From Caloramator sp. (lineage in GTDB: Bacteria; Bacillota; Clostridia; Clostridiales; Caloramatoraceae): a DNA stretch of 58,444 nt. The position numbers were made by a program, and so were the translations under genes. Below are positions 20,860-29,951 of this stretch, piece by piece; within the stretch, counting starts at the first letter, position 1, and the number at the start of each line of letters is the position of its first letter. Below the pieces are notes generated by a model. The model ran no database searches and was not told the origin of the DNA. It saw nothing but the letters and a program-made list of their open reading frames with translations. The DNA lies in NCBI GenBank assembly GCA_026416875.1, contig JAOAEI010000004.1:1-58444 (forward strand), written 5' to 3'.

Positions 20860-21399
20860 ATGGAGCTTGGGAAAAAAATTAGGAGTTTAAGAAAGGAACT
20901 TGGTAAAAGCCTTGAGGATCTAGCTAAGGAATCAGGACTAAGTATAGGTCTATTAAGTCAAATTGAGAGGGATATCACTGGACCTTCGGTGGAGTCTTTA
21001 TGGAAAATAGCAAAGGCTTTAAATGTTTCAATGAATTATTTTTTCGATAATTATGAGGAAAACAACCCGGTTGTTAGGAAAAATGAAAGAAAACAATTAA
21101 AACTGCCAAATTCAAATGTAACATATGAGCTTTTATCTCCAAATTTAAATAGAAAGATAGAGTTTTTAATTGTAAAAATAGAGCCTGGTCAGTGTAACAA
21201 AAAGGAGCTCATTGCCCATGAGGGGGAAGAATGTGGATATGTAATTAAAGGTAAATTAAAAATAAAATGGGGAGATAAGGAATATATATTAGAAGAGGGC
21301 GACAGCATATACTTTGACAGCACTGTTCCCCATAGGTTTATCAATATAGGAGATGAGGAGTGCATATCCATTTGGGCTATGACGCCGCCAAGTTTCTAA
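20860..21399 (+). CDS. XRE-family HTH / cupin transcriptional regulator
   Basis: N-terminal HTH 'LEDLAKESGLSIGLLSQIERDITGPSVESLWKIAKAL'; C-terminal cupin. Confidence 0.92.
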   Translation: MELGKKIRSLRKELGKSLEDLAKESGLSIGLLSQIERDITGPSVESLWKIAKALNVSMNYFFDNYEENNPVVRKNERKQLKLPNSNVTYELLSPNLNRKIEFLIVKIEPGQCNKKELIAHEGEECGYVIKGKLKIKWGDKEYILEEGDSIYFDSTVPHRFINIGDEECISIWAMTPPSF

Positions 21400-21438
21400 T
21401 TTCAATAAATTGAAAAAATAATGCTAAAAACGAAGAAA

Positions 21439-21486
21439 AACGGCTTAAATTTTCAATAAATTAGAAAATTAAGCCGTTTTTTATAT
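21439..21486 (+). terminator. Long terminator hairpin
   Basis: AAAAACGGCTTAAATTTTC-AATAAATTA-GAAAATTAAGCCGTTTTTT. Confidence 0.75.
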
Positions 21487-21545
21487 TTAACTCTTTTGGA
21501 AAAATATGATAATATTAAATTAAGAATATTAAGGAGGGGGATTTT

Positions 21546-22748
21546 ATGCCGTTTATTAAACCGGATGATACGTGGGCTTTATGGGCAATTCTTGTTGGTT
21601 GGGCAGCTGTAAGTATTTATCTTGAACAGACTTATAAGTGGGCATCAAAGGTGAGCGGTGCTATTATTGCACTTTTAGGTGCTTTGATTTTGGCAAACTT
21701 AAAGATTATTCCAACAGAATCGCCAGTTTATGATACTGTTTGGGGTTATGTTGTTCCTCTTGCAGTTCCGCTCTTGCTTTACAAGGCAGACCTTAGAAGA
21801 ATATGGAGGGAAAGTGGTAGGACCTTTTTAGCATTTAATATTTCTGCTATTGGAACAATATTAGGTGCAATTCTTGCAGTATTAATTTTAAAAGGTTTTG
21901 TTTCAGAACCCCATAAAGTAGCGGCAATTATGACAGGAAGTTATATCGGCGGTGGTGTTAATTTTGTTGCTATGTCAGAGGCTTTTAAGGCAGACAAAAA
22001 CACAGTAAATGCTCTTATCGTTGCAGACAATCTAAACATGGCTTTATATTTTATGATTCTTATGCTAATTCCAGCTAACGCCTTCTTTAAAAAATATTTT
22101 AAACATCCATATGAGGATATGTTTGTAAGTGAAACTGCAGCAACCGATGAAAAAAACAAGGCTGCAGAATACTGGGGCAGAAAGGAAATTTCACTTCTTG
22201 ATATTGCAAAGGCAATGGGAAGTGCATTTGTAATAGTAGCTGTTTCAATTAAATTCTGTTCTTTTATAAATTCAACCGGTCTTGGAGAGTTAGGAAAATC
22301 AATTTTAGGTCAGAAGTATTTTATAATAACTACTTTGACAGTTATTCTTGCAACGCTATTCCCAAAATTCTTTGGAGAAATCAGAGGTGCACAGGAATTA
22401 GGAACATTTTTAATATATATATTCTTTGTAGTAATTGGAGCACCAGCAGATATTAAGATGATAATTCTAAATAGTCCAATTTTGTTTGTATTCTGTGCTT
22501 TGATGGTAATTGTAAACTTAATTGTTACCTTTGGAATTGGTAGATTGTTTAAATTAAATTTAGAGGAACTTTGCGTTGCTTCTAATGCTAATGTAGGAGG
22601 ACCTACAACAGCTGCAGCAATGGCAATAGCAAAGGGATGGAATGAACTAGTGCTACCTGCTATGCTTGTGGGTGTGTGGGGCTATGTAATTGGAAATTAT
22701 TTAGGCTTACTAAATGGAAATTTAATATTAAGACTATTTGGCCAATAG
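21546..22748 (+). CDS. DUF819 family membrane protein
   Basis: Multi-TM; 'MTGSYIGGGVNFVAMSEAF', 'SNANVGGPTTAAAMA' typical of DUF819. Confidence 0.85.
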   Translation: MPFIKPDDTWALWAILVGWAAVSIYLEQTYKWASKVSGAIIALLGALILANLKIIPTESPVYDTVWGYVVPLAVPLLLYKADLRRIWRESGRTFLAFNISAIGTILGAILAVLILKGFVSEPHKVAAIMTGSYIGGGVNFVAMSEAFKADKNTVNALIVADNLNMALYFMILMLIPANAFFKKYFKHPYEDMFVSETAATDEKNKAAEYWGRKEISLLDIAKAMGSAFVIVAVSIKFCSFINSTGLGELGKSILGQKYFIITTLTVILATLFPKFFGEIRGAQELGTFLIYIFFVVIGAPADIKMIILNSPILFVFCALMVIVNLIVTFGIGRLFKLNLEELCVASNANVGGPTTAAAMAIAKGWNELVLPAMLVGVWGYVIGNYLGLLNGNLILRLFGQ

Positions 22749-22789
22749 GGGATGGATTCCATCCCCTTAATATTTAAGGGGGGACCAAT

Positions 22790-23758
22790 ATGTTTATATT
22801 TGATGCACATTCAGATATATTAACAGATATTACTGTAAAAAGGCAAAATGGGGAAAGGGATATATTTAGAAAATATCATTATGAAAAATTGAAAAGAGGC
22901 GGTATAGGAGGATTAATTGCTGTTATATGGATAGACAAAATGAATGTGGATCCATTAGACAGAATGAATGAAATAATAAATGAAGGTTTTAATGAATTGA
23001 AGGAAATTAAAGATATTGTAGAGATTGTGCTAAAATATGAAGACTTTGAAAGGATAAGACGGGAAGGTAAGATGCAGATTGTTTTAGGATGTGAAGGGCT
23101 TTCGGGCATTAAGGGGGACATTCATTACTTAGATCTTTTATATGAGATCGGGATCAGGCATGCAAGTTTAACTTGGAATGAGGAGAATGAATTGGGAACA
23201 GGTGTTAAGGGTGATCCTAAAAGAGGTTTAACAAGACTTGGACAAGTTGCTATAAAAAAACTAGAAAACCTTGGAATCGTAGTAGATGTTTCTCATGCTA
23301 ATGAAAAAACATTTTGGGATATATGCGAAATTACAACAAAACCGATAATAGCATCCCATTCAAACGCTTATTCTCTCTGCCCTCATCCGAGAAATTTAAA
23401 GGATGAACAGATAAAGGCTATTGCAGAAAAAAAGGGAGTAATTGGGATAAATGCATGGCCGGATTTTATAGATGAGTTTAATCCAACCCTTGAAGGATTT
23501 GTTGATCATATAGACTATATGGTTGAAAAGGCAGGAATAGATCATGTTGCCCTTGGATTTGATTTCTGCGACTTTTTGAGCTTTGATGCTACATCGAGTT
23601 TTTCAGATGAAAATAAGGTTACTAGGGGACTTGAAGATGCATCAAAGTCAATGGCTGTAATTGATTTGCTTTTAAAAAGGGGCTATAAGTATGAAGACAT
23701 CGAAAAGATAGTGTATAAAAATATTGAAAAAGTTTTTAAAATGAGCATCTCATATTGA
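22790..23758 (+). CDS. Membrane dipeptidase (renal dipeptidase, M19)
   Basis: 'FDAHSDILTDI', 'GCEGLSGI', 'VDVSHANEKTFWDI', 'ASHSNAYSLCPHPRNL'. Confidence 0.92.
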   Translation: MFIFDAHSDILTDITVKRQNGERDIFRKYHYEKLKRGGIGGLIAVIWIDKMNVDPLDRMNEIINEGFNELKEIKDIVEIVLKYEDFERIRREGKMQIVLGCEGLSGIKGDIHYLDLLYEIGIRHASLTWNEENELGTGVKGDPKRGLTRLGQVAIKKLENLGIVVDVSHANEKTFWDICEITTKPIIASHSNAYSLCPHPRNLKDEQIKAIAEKKGVIGINAWPDFIDEFNPTLEGFVDHIDYMVEKAGIDHVALGFDFCDFLSFDATSSFSDENKVTRGLEDASKSMAVIDLLLKRGYKYEDIEKIVYKNIEKVFKMSISY

Positions 23759-23911
23759 GGTGCTTTTTTTATTCAAAAAAATGACAAATGGAATAGAAAA
23801 ATTATAAAAAATTAAAAATTTTTTTAAAAGCAAAGAAGGAATTTTTACAAATATGTAGAATTTATATATTTGTGCGACAAAATCTAACAAATTTCTAAAG
23901 GAGGGGGTCTT

Positions 23912-25822
23912 ATGGCAGAAAATAAAGGGCTTTCTGCGGGAGCTTATGGCGGAGTTTCAGGTGACGATTATGTTCCATATGTTCCTGTAAGCAAAGCTAT
24001 GCCAGAAATGACAGTTTTATCAATCTTTATCGGTATCATTTTTGCAATAGTATTTGGTGCAGCAAATACTTATCTTGGACTTAAGGTTGGTATGACAATA
24101 GCTGCAGGTATTCCTGGTGCTATTTTGGCCACTGGAATACTTAAGGGTATTCTAAGAAGAAATAATATCCTTGAAGCTAATATGATTCAAGCGATGGCGT
24201 CAATGGGAGAATCCTTAGCAGGTGGTCTTATATTTATAATTCCTGCGGTTATAATTTTTGGTGATAAACTAACCATTGGAACAATAACTGTTGTTGCAAT
24301 TTTAGGCAGCCTTTTAGGTATTTTGTTCGTTGTTCCATTAAGAAGATATTTAATCGTTGAAGAGCACGGAAGGCTTGTTTATCCAGAAGGTATGGCAGCT
24401 GCTGAAGTTTTAGTTTCTTCAAGTACTGGAGGAACAGGTTTTAAGACAATGATGACAGGTGTTGCAGGCGGCGGAATATTTAAGTTCTTATCAGAAGGGC
24501 TACTTCTTTGGAAGTATGAACCAGAATGGACTATTAAACCTTTGCAGGGAACAATTTTTGGTGCTGACGTTACAGCAGCTTTAATAGGTGTTGGCTATAT
24601 CGTTGGTATTGAAATCGGTATGTATATGTTTGCCGGTGCACTTGTTGCTTGGCTTGGGCTTATTCCTCTTATTAAGTATATAGGTGCAGGCCTTACAGAG
24701 CCATTATTCCCATCAGCAGCTTTAATTAAAGACATGGATGCTTGGGCTATATGGAGTAAGTATATAAGATATGTGGGTGCCGGAGCAGTTATTGCAGGTG
24801 GATTCATAAGCATTGCTAAAGCTATGCCAACTATAGCAAGATCCTTTAAGTCAGCTATGTCAGGAATTGGCGCAAAGGCAAGCCAAAAGAGAACAGATGT
24901 TGACGTTCCTATGACTTATGTTATCGCAGGTGCAATATTTGTATTCATCATGGCTTGGTTATTCCCAATGACTAATGTTCCAGTTGCTGGTGCAATATTT
25001 GTTATTATATTTGCCTTCTTCTTCTCAGTTGTATCAGCAAGATTAGTTGGTATGATCGGAACATCAAATAACCCAATTTCTGGCATGACGATTTCATCAC
25101 TATTGTTTATAACAGGTATATTAAAGATTACTGGACATGCTGATAATAGAGCAATGGTTGCTGCTATTATTGCAGGCGGAATTGTTTGTGTTGCTATTGC
25201 AATCGCTGGAGGAACAGCACAAAGCTTAAAGACAACATTCATAATAGGTGGAACTCCAAAGAATCTTGAAATTGGTATGTTCCTTGCATCTGCAGCATCT
25301 GCAGCTGCTATAGGTTATGTTATACTAATGCTCAACTCAGCCTACGGAATTGGATCAAAGGAAATTCCAGCACCTCAGGCAACTATGATGTCGATGGTTG
25401 TTAAAGGAATTATGACTTCACAACTTCCATGGACATTAGTTCTTGCAGGTATTTCCTTTGGAGTAATGTGTGAACTTATGGGTATTCCAATACTTCCATT
25501 TGCCCTTGGACTATATCTTCCAATTCATTTAAGTGCAGGGGTTGTAATTGGCGGTATTGTAAGAGCAGTTGTTGATAAGAAGTTCAAGGATAATGAAGAG
25601 GTTCTAAAGGAAAAGACAGAAAAGGGAGTTCTTTTGGCGTCAGGTATGGTTGCTGGGGAATCCTTAGTTGGAATACTTCTTGCAGTTTTTGCAATGGTTG
25701 GAGTAAACATTGGAATTGGAGAAAAGATACTTCCAGCAATAACTTCAAGCCCATGGACTTCAGCGGTAATGGGATTTGTATTGTGCTATTGGATTTACAG
25801 CTTCGTTGTGAAGAAGGATTAA
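23912..25822 (+). CDS. OPT family oligopeptide transporter (copy 2)
   Basis: Close paralogue of 17087-19003 along its length. Confidence 0.9.
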   Translation: MAENKGLSAGAYGGVSGDDYVPYVPVSKAMPEMTVLSIFIGIIFAIVFGAANTYLGLKVGMTIAAGIPGAILATGILKGILRRNNILEANMIQAMASMGESLAGGLIFIIPAVIIFGDKLTIGTITVVAILGSLLGILFVVPLRRYLIVEEHGRLVYPEGMAAAEVLVSSSTGGTGFKTMMTGVAGGGIFKFLSEGLLLWKYEPEWTIKPLQGTIFGADVTAALIGVGYIVGIEIGMYMFAGALVAWLGLIPLIKYIGAGLTEPLFPSAALIKDMDAWAIWSKYIRYVGAGAVIAGGFISIAKAMPTIARSFKSAMSGIGAKASQKRTDVDVPMTYVIAGAIFVFIMAWLFPMTNVPVAGAIFVIIFAFFFSVVSARLVGMIGTSNNPISGMTISSLLFITGILKITGHADNRAMVAAIIAGGIVCVAIAIAGGTAQSLKTTFIIGGTPKNLEIGMFLASAASAAAIGYVILMLNSAYGIGSKEIPAPQATMMSMVVKGIMTSQLPWTLVLAGISFGVMCELMGIPILPFALGLYLPIHLSAGVVIGGIVRAVVDKKFKDNEEVLKEKTEKGVLLASGMVAGESLVGILLAVFAMVGVNIGIGEKILPAITSSPWTSAVMGFVLCYWIYSFVVKKD

Positions 25823-25829
25823 TCTATGG

Positions 25830-25866
25830 CCCTTAAGAAGTTAAATACTTCTTAAGGGCTTTTTTA
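25830..25866 (+). terminator. Rho-independent terminator
   Basis: CCCTTAAGAAG-TTAAATA-CTTCTTAAGGGCTTTTTT. Confidence 0.8.
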
Positions 25867-25880
25867 TAATAATAAATAAT

Positions 25881-25914
25881 ATTTATAAAATATTTGACAA
25901 AATATTTTATAAAT
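25881..25914. promoter_or_regulatory. Perfect 15-bp-arm inverted repeat overlapping a TTGACA -35 box upstream of hutH (putative operator)
   Basis: ATTTATAAAATATTT-GACA-AAATATTTTATAAAT. Confidence 0.55.
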
Positions 25915-25997
25915 TTATATATTTCGAAAAAGTTAAATAAATGTTATAATAATTATGTAAAATTTATAGTTTGGTAACTTTTTAGGGGGGTAACGTA

Positions 25998-27524
25998 ATG
26001 AACAAGGTTGTGATCGATGGACACCATTTAACTATTCAGGATGTTGTAAACGTTGCAAGAAATGGTTATTATGTTGAGATTTCAGATGAAGCTAAATTTA
26101 GGGTAGAAAAGGCAAGGGCTTTAGTCGACAAGTTTGTTCAAGAGGAAAGGATAGAATATGGGATTACAACTGGATTTGGAAAGTTTGCCGATGTTGTAAT
26201 TTCAAAGGAGGATGCTAAAAGGCTTCAGAGGAATCTTATAGTTTCCCATGCCTGTGCAGTTGGAGATGAGCTGGATGCTGAAATTGTGAGGGCTATAATG
26301 CTTTTAAGGGCTAATGCTCTTTCAAAGGGACATTCTGGAGTTAGATTATCAACCCTTCAAACCCTTATAGATATGCTAAATAAAGGAGTTCATCCTGTTA
26401 TATATGAAAAGGGATCATTAGGAGCCAGTGGGGACCTTGCACCTTTATCACATATGGTTCTTGTGATGATAGGTGAAGGTGAAGCATATTATCAAGGCGA
26501 AAGATTAAGCGGAGAAGAGGCTTTAAAAAGAGCTGGGATAGAAAAGGTTGAGCTTGTTGAAAAGGAAGGATTAGCTTTAATAAATGGAACGCAGGTTATG
26601 ACAGCAATTGGGGCATTAGCTGTTTATGATGCTATAAACCTTGCTAAAGCTTCCGATATTATAGCTTCCATGACGGTTGAGGCACTAAGAGGAATTACTG
26701 ACGCTTATTATCACAGGGTTCATGAGGTAAGGCCTCAGATAGGACAGTTAAAATGTGCAAGAAATCTTTTAAGAATTTTAGAAGGAAGTAGTTTAATCAC
26801 AAGGCAGGGTGAACTTAGAGTTCAGGACGCCTATACATTAAGGTGTATTCCGCAGATACATGGTGCTAGCAAAGATGCTATAGAATATGTGAAAAGGGTT
26901 ATAGAAATAGAAATAAATTCAGCAACAGACAATCCTTTAATTTTTGAGGATGAGATGAGGGTAATTTCAGGAGGTAATTTCCACGGACAGCCAGTTGCTC
27001 TTGCTATGGATTTCCTAGGAATTGCAGTGGCAGAGCTTGCTAATGTATCCGAAAGAAGAATAGAAAGGCTTGTAAATTATCAGTTAAACGACCTTCCAGC
27101 CTTTTTAACTAAAAATGGTGGATTAAACTCAGGATTTATGATTGCACAGTATTCAGCAGCTTCTTTAGTTTCTGAAAATAAAGTTCTTGCCCATCCTGCA
27201 TCAGTGGATTCCATTCCATCATCTGCAAATCAAGAGGATCATGTAAGTATGGGGACTACTGCTGCAAGGAAGGCAAGAAGTATTATTTATAATGTATCTA
27301 GGGTATTAGGAATTGAATATCTTGCAGCAGCTCAGGCTATTGATTTTAGGGGCAATTTTAAACTTGGAAATGGAACGGAAGCTGCATATAAGCTAATTAG
27401 AAGGGAAATAGAACATCTTGATGAGGATAGAGTAATGTATGTAGATATAAACAAGGCTAGCAGACTTGTAGATAGTGGAGCACTTGTAAAGGAAGTAGAA
27501 GATAAAATTGGGGAAATTGAATAA
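25998..27524 (+). CDS. hutH: Histidine ammonia-lyase
   Basis: MIO motif 'GSLGASGDLAPLSHM', 'TTGFGKFADVVI', 'NLIVSHACAVG'. Confidence 0.94.
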   Translation: MNKVVIDGHHLTIQDVVNVARNGYYVEISDEAKFRVEKARALVDKFVQEERIEYGITTGFGKFADVVISKEDAKRLQRNLIVSHACAVGDELDAEIVRAIMLLRANALSKGHSGVRLSTLQTLIDMLNKGVHPVIYEKGSLGASGDLAPLSHMVLVMIGEGEAYYQGERLSGEEALKRAGIEKVELVEKEGLALINGTQVMTAIGALAVYDAINLAKASDIIASMTVEALRGITDAYYHRVHEVRPQIGQLKCARNLLRILEGSSLITRQGELRVQDAYTLRCIPQIHGASKDAIEYVKRVIEIEINSATDNPLIFEDEMRVISGGNFHGQPVALAMDFLGIAVAELANVSERRIERLVNYQLNDLPAFLTKNGGLNSGFMIAQYSAASLVSENKVLAHPASVDSIPSSANQEDHVSMGTTAARKARSIIYNVSRVLGIEYLAAAQAIDFRGNFKLGNGTEAAYKLIRREIEHLDEDRVMYVDINKASRLVDSGALVKEVEDKIGEIE

Positions 27525-27547
27525 AATAGGTGTTTATCACTTAAAAT

Positions 27548-27575
27548 TTGGGGGTGTAAAAAGCACCCCTTTTGT
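27548..27575 (+). terminator. Rho-independent terminator
   Basis: GGGGGTG-TAAAAAG-CACCCCTTTTGTTTT. Confidence 0.65.
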
Positions 27576-27641
27576 TTTAGATGTTGAATGTCAAAGTTTT
27601 AAATGATATATTAATATAAAAAGAAATTTGGGGGTGAATAT

Positions 27642-28148
27642 ATGTTAAATAATTCAAAAATAGTTGCAGAATCGAAGGAAATGTTATATAAGATGTTAAT
27701 TTATAGAATAGAAAGCTATATTTCTGCAGAAAGGGATGTTCTTGCAAATCTTTGTAATGTAGCAGCTCTTATGTATGATAATTTAGAGGATATAAATTGG
27801 GCAGGATTTTATCTTATGAAGGATGGGGAACTTGTTTTAGGTCCCTTTGGCGGCAAGGCTGCTTGCACAAGGATAAAAATAGGCAAGGGTGTTTGCGGAA
27901 GTGCAGCAAGGGACAGAAGAACATATATTGTGCCGAATGTCCATGAGTTTGAAGGCCATATAGCCTGCGACAGCGCTTCAAATTCTGAAATTGTTGTCCC
28001 GATTATAAAGGATGATGTGCTCTACGGGGTTTTAGATATTGACAGCCCTAAGTTTAATAGATTTGATGATATAGATAAAATTAATTTAGAAAAGCTGGTT
28101 GAAAAGCTAAATAAGTATTTAGATTGGAAGGAAGTAACAAGGATATAA
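27642..28148 (+). CDS. GAF domain protein, free methionine-(R)-sulfoxide reductase-like
   Basis: 'NWAGFYLMKDGELVLGPFGGKAACTRIKIGKGVCGSAA...GHIACDSASNSEIVVPI' with the fRMsr Cys set. Confidence 0.88.
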   Translation: MLNNSKIVAESKEMLYKMLIYRIESYISAERDVLANLCNVAALMYDNLEDINWAGFYLMKDGELVLGPFGGKAACTRIKIGKGVCGSAARDRRTYIVPNVHEFEGHIACDSASNSEIVVPIIKDDVLYGVLDIDSPKFNRFDDIDKINLEKLVEKLNKYLDWKEVTRI

Positions 28149-28158
28149 GGGAGGATAT

Positions 28159-29871
28159 ATGCTTAGGGAATTTTTGGAGGACTTAGATAAAGCTTATGAA
28201 AGCTTAATTAAAGGAATTATGGATTTAAGTATATTTGATAAATGGGGAGAAAGCTTAGGAGATACATATCAGAGATTAAAGAATAAAGAAGAAAAGAAAA
28301 AAATAGGAAGTGTTTATACTCCCTTTGAGGTAATAAAGTTTATGGTGGATTCTACATTAGGATTTGAAGAATATAAAAAAAATCCAAATTTAAAGATTTT
28401 AGATCCCTCCTGTGGGGGAGGATTTTTTTTGGTTTATATTTACGAAAAATTATTGGGATACGCAGAGAAACTAAATATTAAAAATCCAAAGGAGCATGTT
28501 GTGAATAATAACATCTATGGTATGGATCTTGATGATGCGGCCTTAAAGATAACAATATTAGAGCTTTATAAAAGAAGTGGAATTATATCTAAAAATATAG
28601 TTTATGGAGATTTTTTATTTGATGTTAAAGATGATTTCCATGTAATAATCGGTAACCCTCCATATATGGGACATAAGGTCCTACTTAAAGATTACAGAGA
28701 AAGGCTAAAAGAAAATTTCGGTGATGTTTTCTATGACAAGGGTGATCTTTCCTACTGCTTTATAAAAAAATCCATTGAAAGCTTAAAGGATGGTGGAAAA
28801 TTAATATTTTTTATTTCAAGATACCTTTTAGAAGCACAAAATGCCTCCGGCATCAGAAATTTTATTTTAAACAATTCTTCAATAGAAAAAATTATAGATT
28901 TTTATGGGGTTAGGGTTTTTAAAAATGCAGGTATAGATAATATAATTATATACCTTATAAAAGGGGAAAAAACCAATATAGAGTATTTTAAATTTTTACC
29001 ATATTATAACAAACATATTAATGAGATTTTTGAAGATATAGAGAAAAAAAGGAGCTTATACACTAAAAGAGTTGAGATTTTAAAGGATGAGTTATCTAAT
29101 GATGGCTGGATTTTTTTAAACAGCTTAGAAAAAAGCATTATAAAGAAAATAAAAGGAGTAAATTTGTGTGAAATTGCAGAGTGCTTTCAAGGGATAATAA
29201 CAGGCTGTGACGATGCTTTTGTTTTAACTTGGGATGAAGCAAAAGAGCTTGAAATTGAAGAGGAGTTATTAAAGCCTTGGATTAAGGGGAGCAATATAGA
29301 GAAATTTAATGTGATTAAGCCAGACAAATGCTTGATATATTCAAATTTAATAGATGATGAAAAAAAATTTAGGAATGCTTTAAAGCATGTAGAAAAATAT
29401 AAGGAAAGGCTTTTAAAAAGAAGAGAATGTCAAAGGGGAGTTAGAAGGTGGTATGAACTTCAGTGGGGAAGAAGCATAGATTTGTTTGAGGACAAAAAGA
29501 TAATCTTCCCTTATAAGGCAGACAGCAATAAGTTTACCATCGATACTGGAAGCTATTTTAGTGCCGATGTTTATGGACTAAAAATTTTAGGGCTTTATAA
29601 ATCATTGTATACTTATGAGTTTTTAGTTGGAATTTTAAACAGTTCACTTTATAAATTTTATATTAAAACCCATCTTAAAAAGCTTGGAGACAATCTATAT
29701 GAATATTACCCTTACAATATTTTAAGGATAAAAATACCAGAATATATAAAAGATGTTGAGAATGAAGTATCAAAGGGTGGGAATGCTAATATTATAGACC
29801 AAATACTAAGAGAGTATTTTAAAATAACAGATAAAGAATTTAATGAAGTAAAATTTTGGATAAGTAGTTGA
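28159..29871 (+). CDS. N-6 adenine DNA methyltransferase, Eco57I/TaqI-like
   Basis: SAM motif 'LDPSCGGGFFLVYIYEKL', motif IV 'IIGNPPYMGHK', C-terminal specificity-like domain. Confidence 0.87.
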   Translation: MLREFLEDLDKAYESLIKGIMDLSIFDKWGESLGDTYQRLKNKEEKKKIGSVYTPFEVIKFMVDSTLGFEEYKKNPNLKILDPSCGGGFFLVYIYEKLLGYAEKLNIKNPKEHVVNNNIYGMDLDDAALKITILELYKRSGIISKNIVYGDFLFDVKDDFHVIIGNPPYMGHKVLLKDYRERLKENFGDVFYDKGDLSYCFIKKSIESLKDGGKLIFFISRYLLEAQNASGIRNFILNNSSIEKIIDFYGVRVFKNAGIDNIIIYLIKGEKTNIEYFKFLPYYNKHINEIFEDIEKKRSLYTKRVEILKDELSNDGWIFLNSLEKSIIKKIKGVNLCEIAECFQGIITGCDDAFVLTWDEAKELEIEEELLKPWIKGSNIEKFNVIKPDKCLIYSNLIDDEKKFRNALKHVEKYKERLLKRRECQRGVRRWYELQWGRSIDLFEDKKIIFPYKADSNKFTIDTGSYFSADVYGLKILGLYKSLYTYEFLVGILNSSLYKFYIKTHLKKLGDNLYEYYPYNILRIKIPEYIKDVENEVSKGGNANIIDQILREYFKITDKEFNEVKFWISS

Positions 29872-29911
29872 TTTTTTTAGACTATTGAAATATAATGTAA
29901 ATAGAAAGAAA

Positions 29912-29930
29912 TATACCCTATACAGGTATA
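29912..29930. promoter_or_regulatory. TATACC-N7-GGTATA palindrome upstream of Sec-glutaredoxin
   Basis: TATACCCTATACAGGTATA; resembles CsoR/CstR-family operator layout. Confidence 0.35.
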
Positions 29931-29951
29931 ATTGATAAAGGAGGAATAAAT

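Noticed and set aside
23858-23875. ACAAATAT...ATATTTGT repeat upstream of OPT-2
   Set aside because: 8-bp AT-only arms; expected by chance at this base composition.
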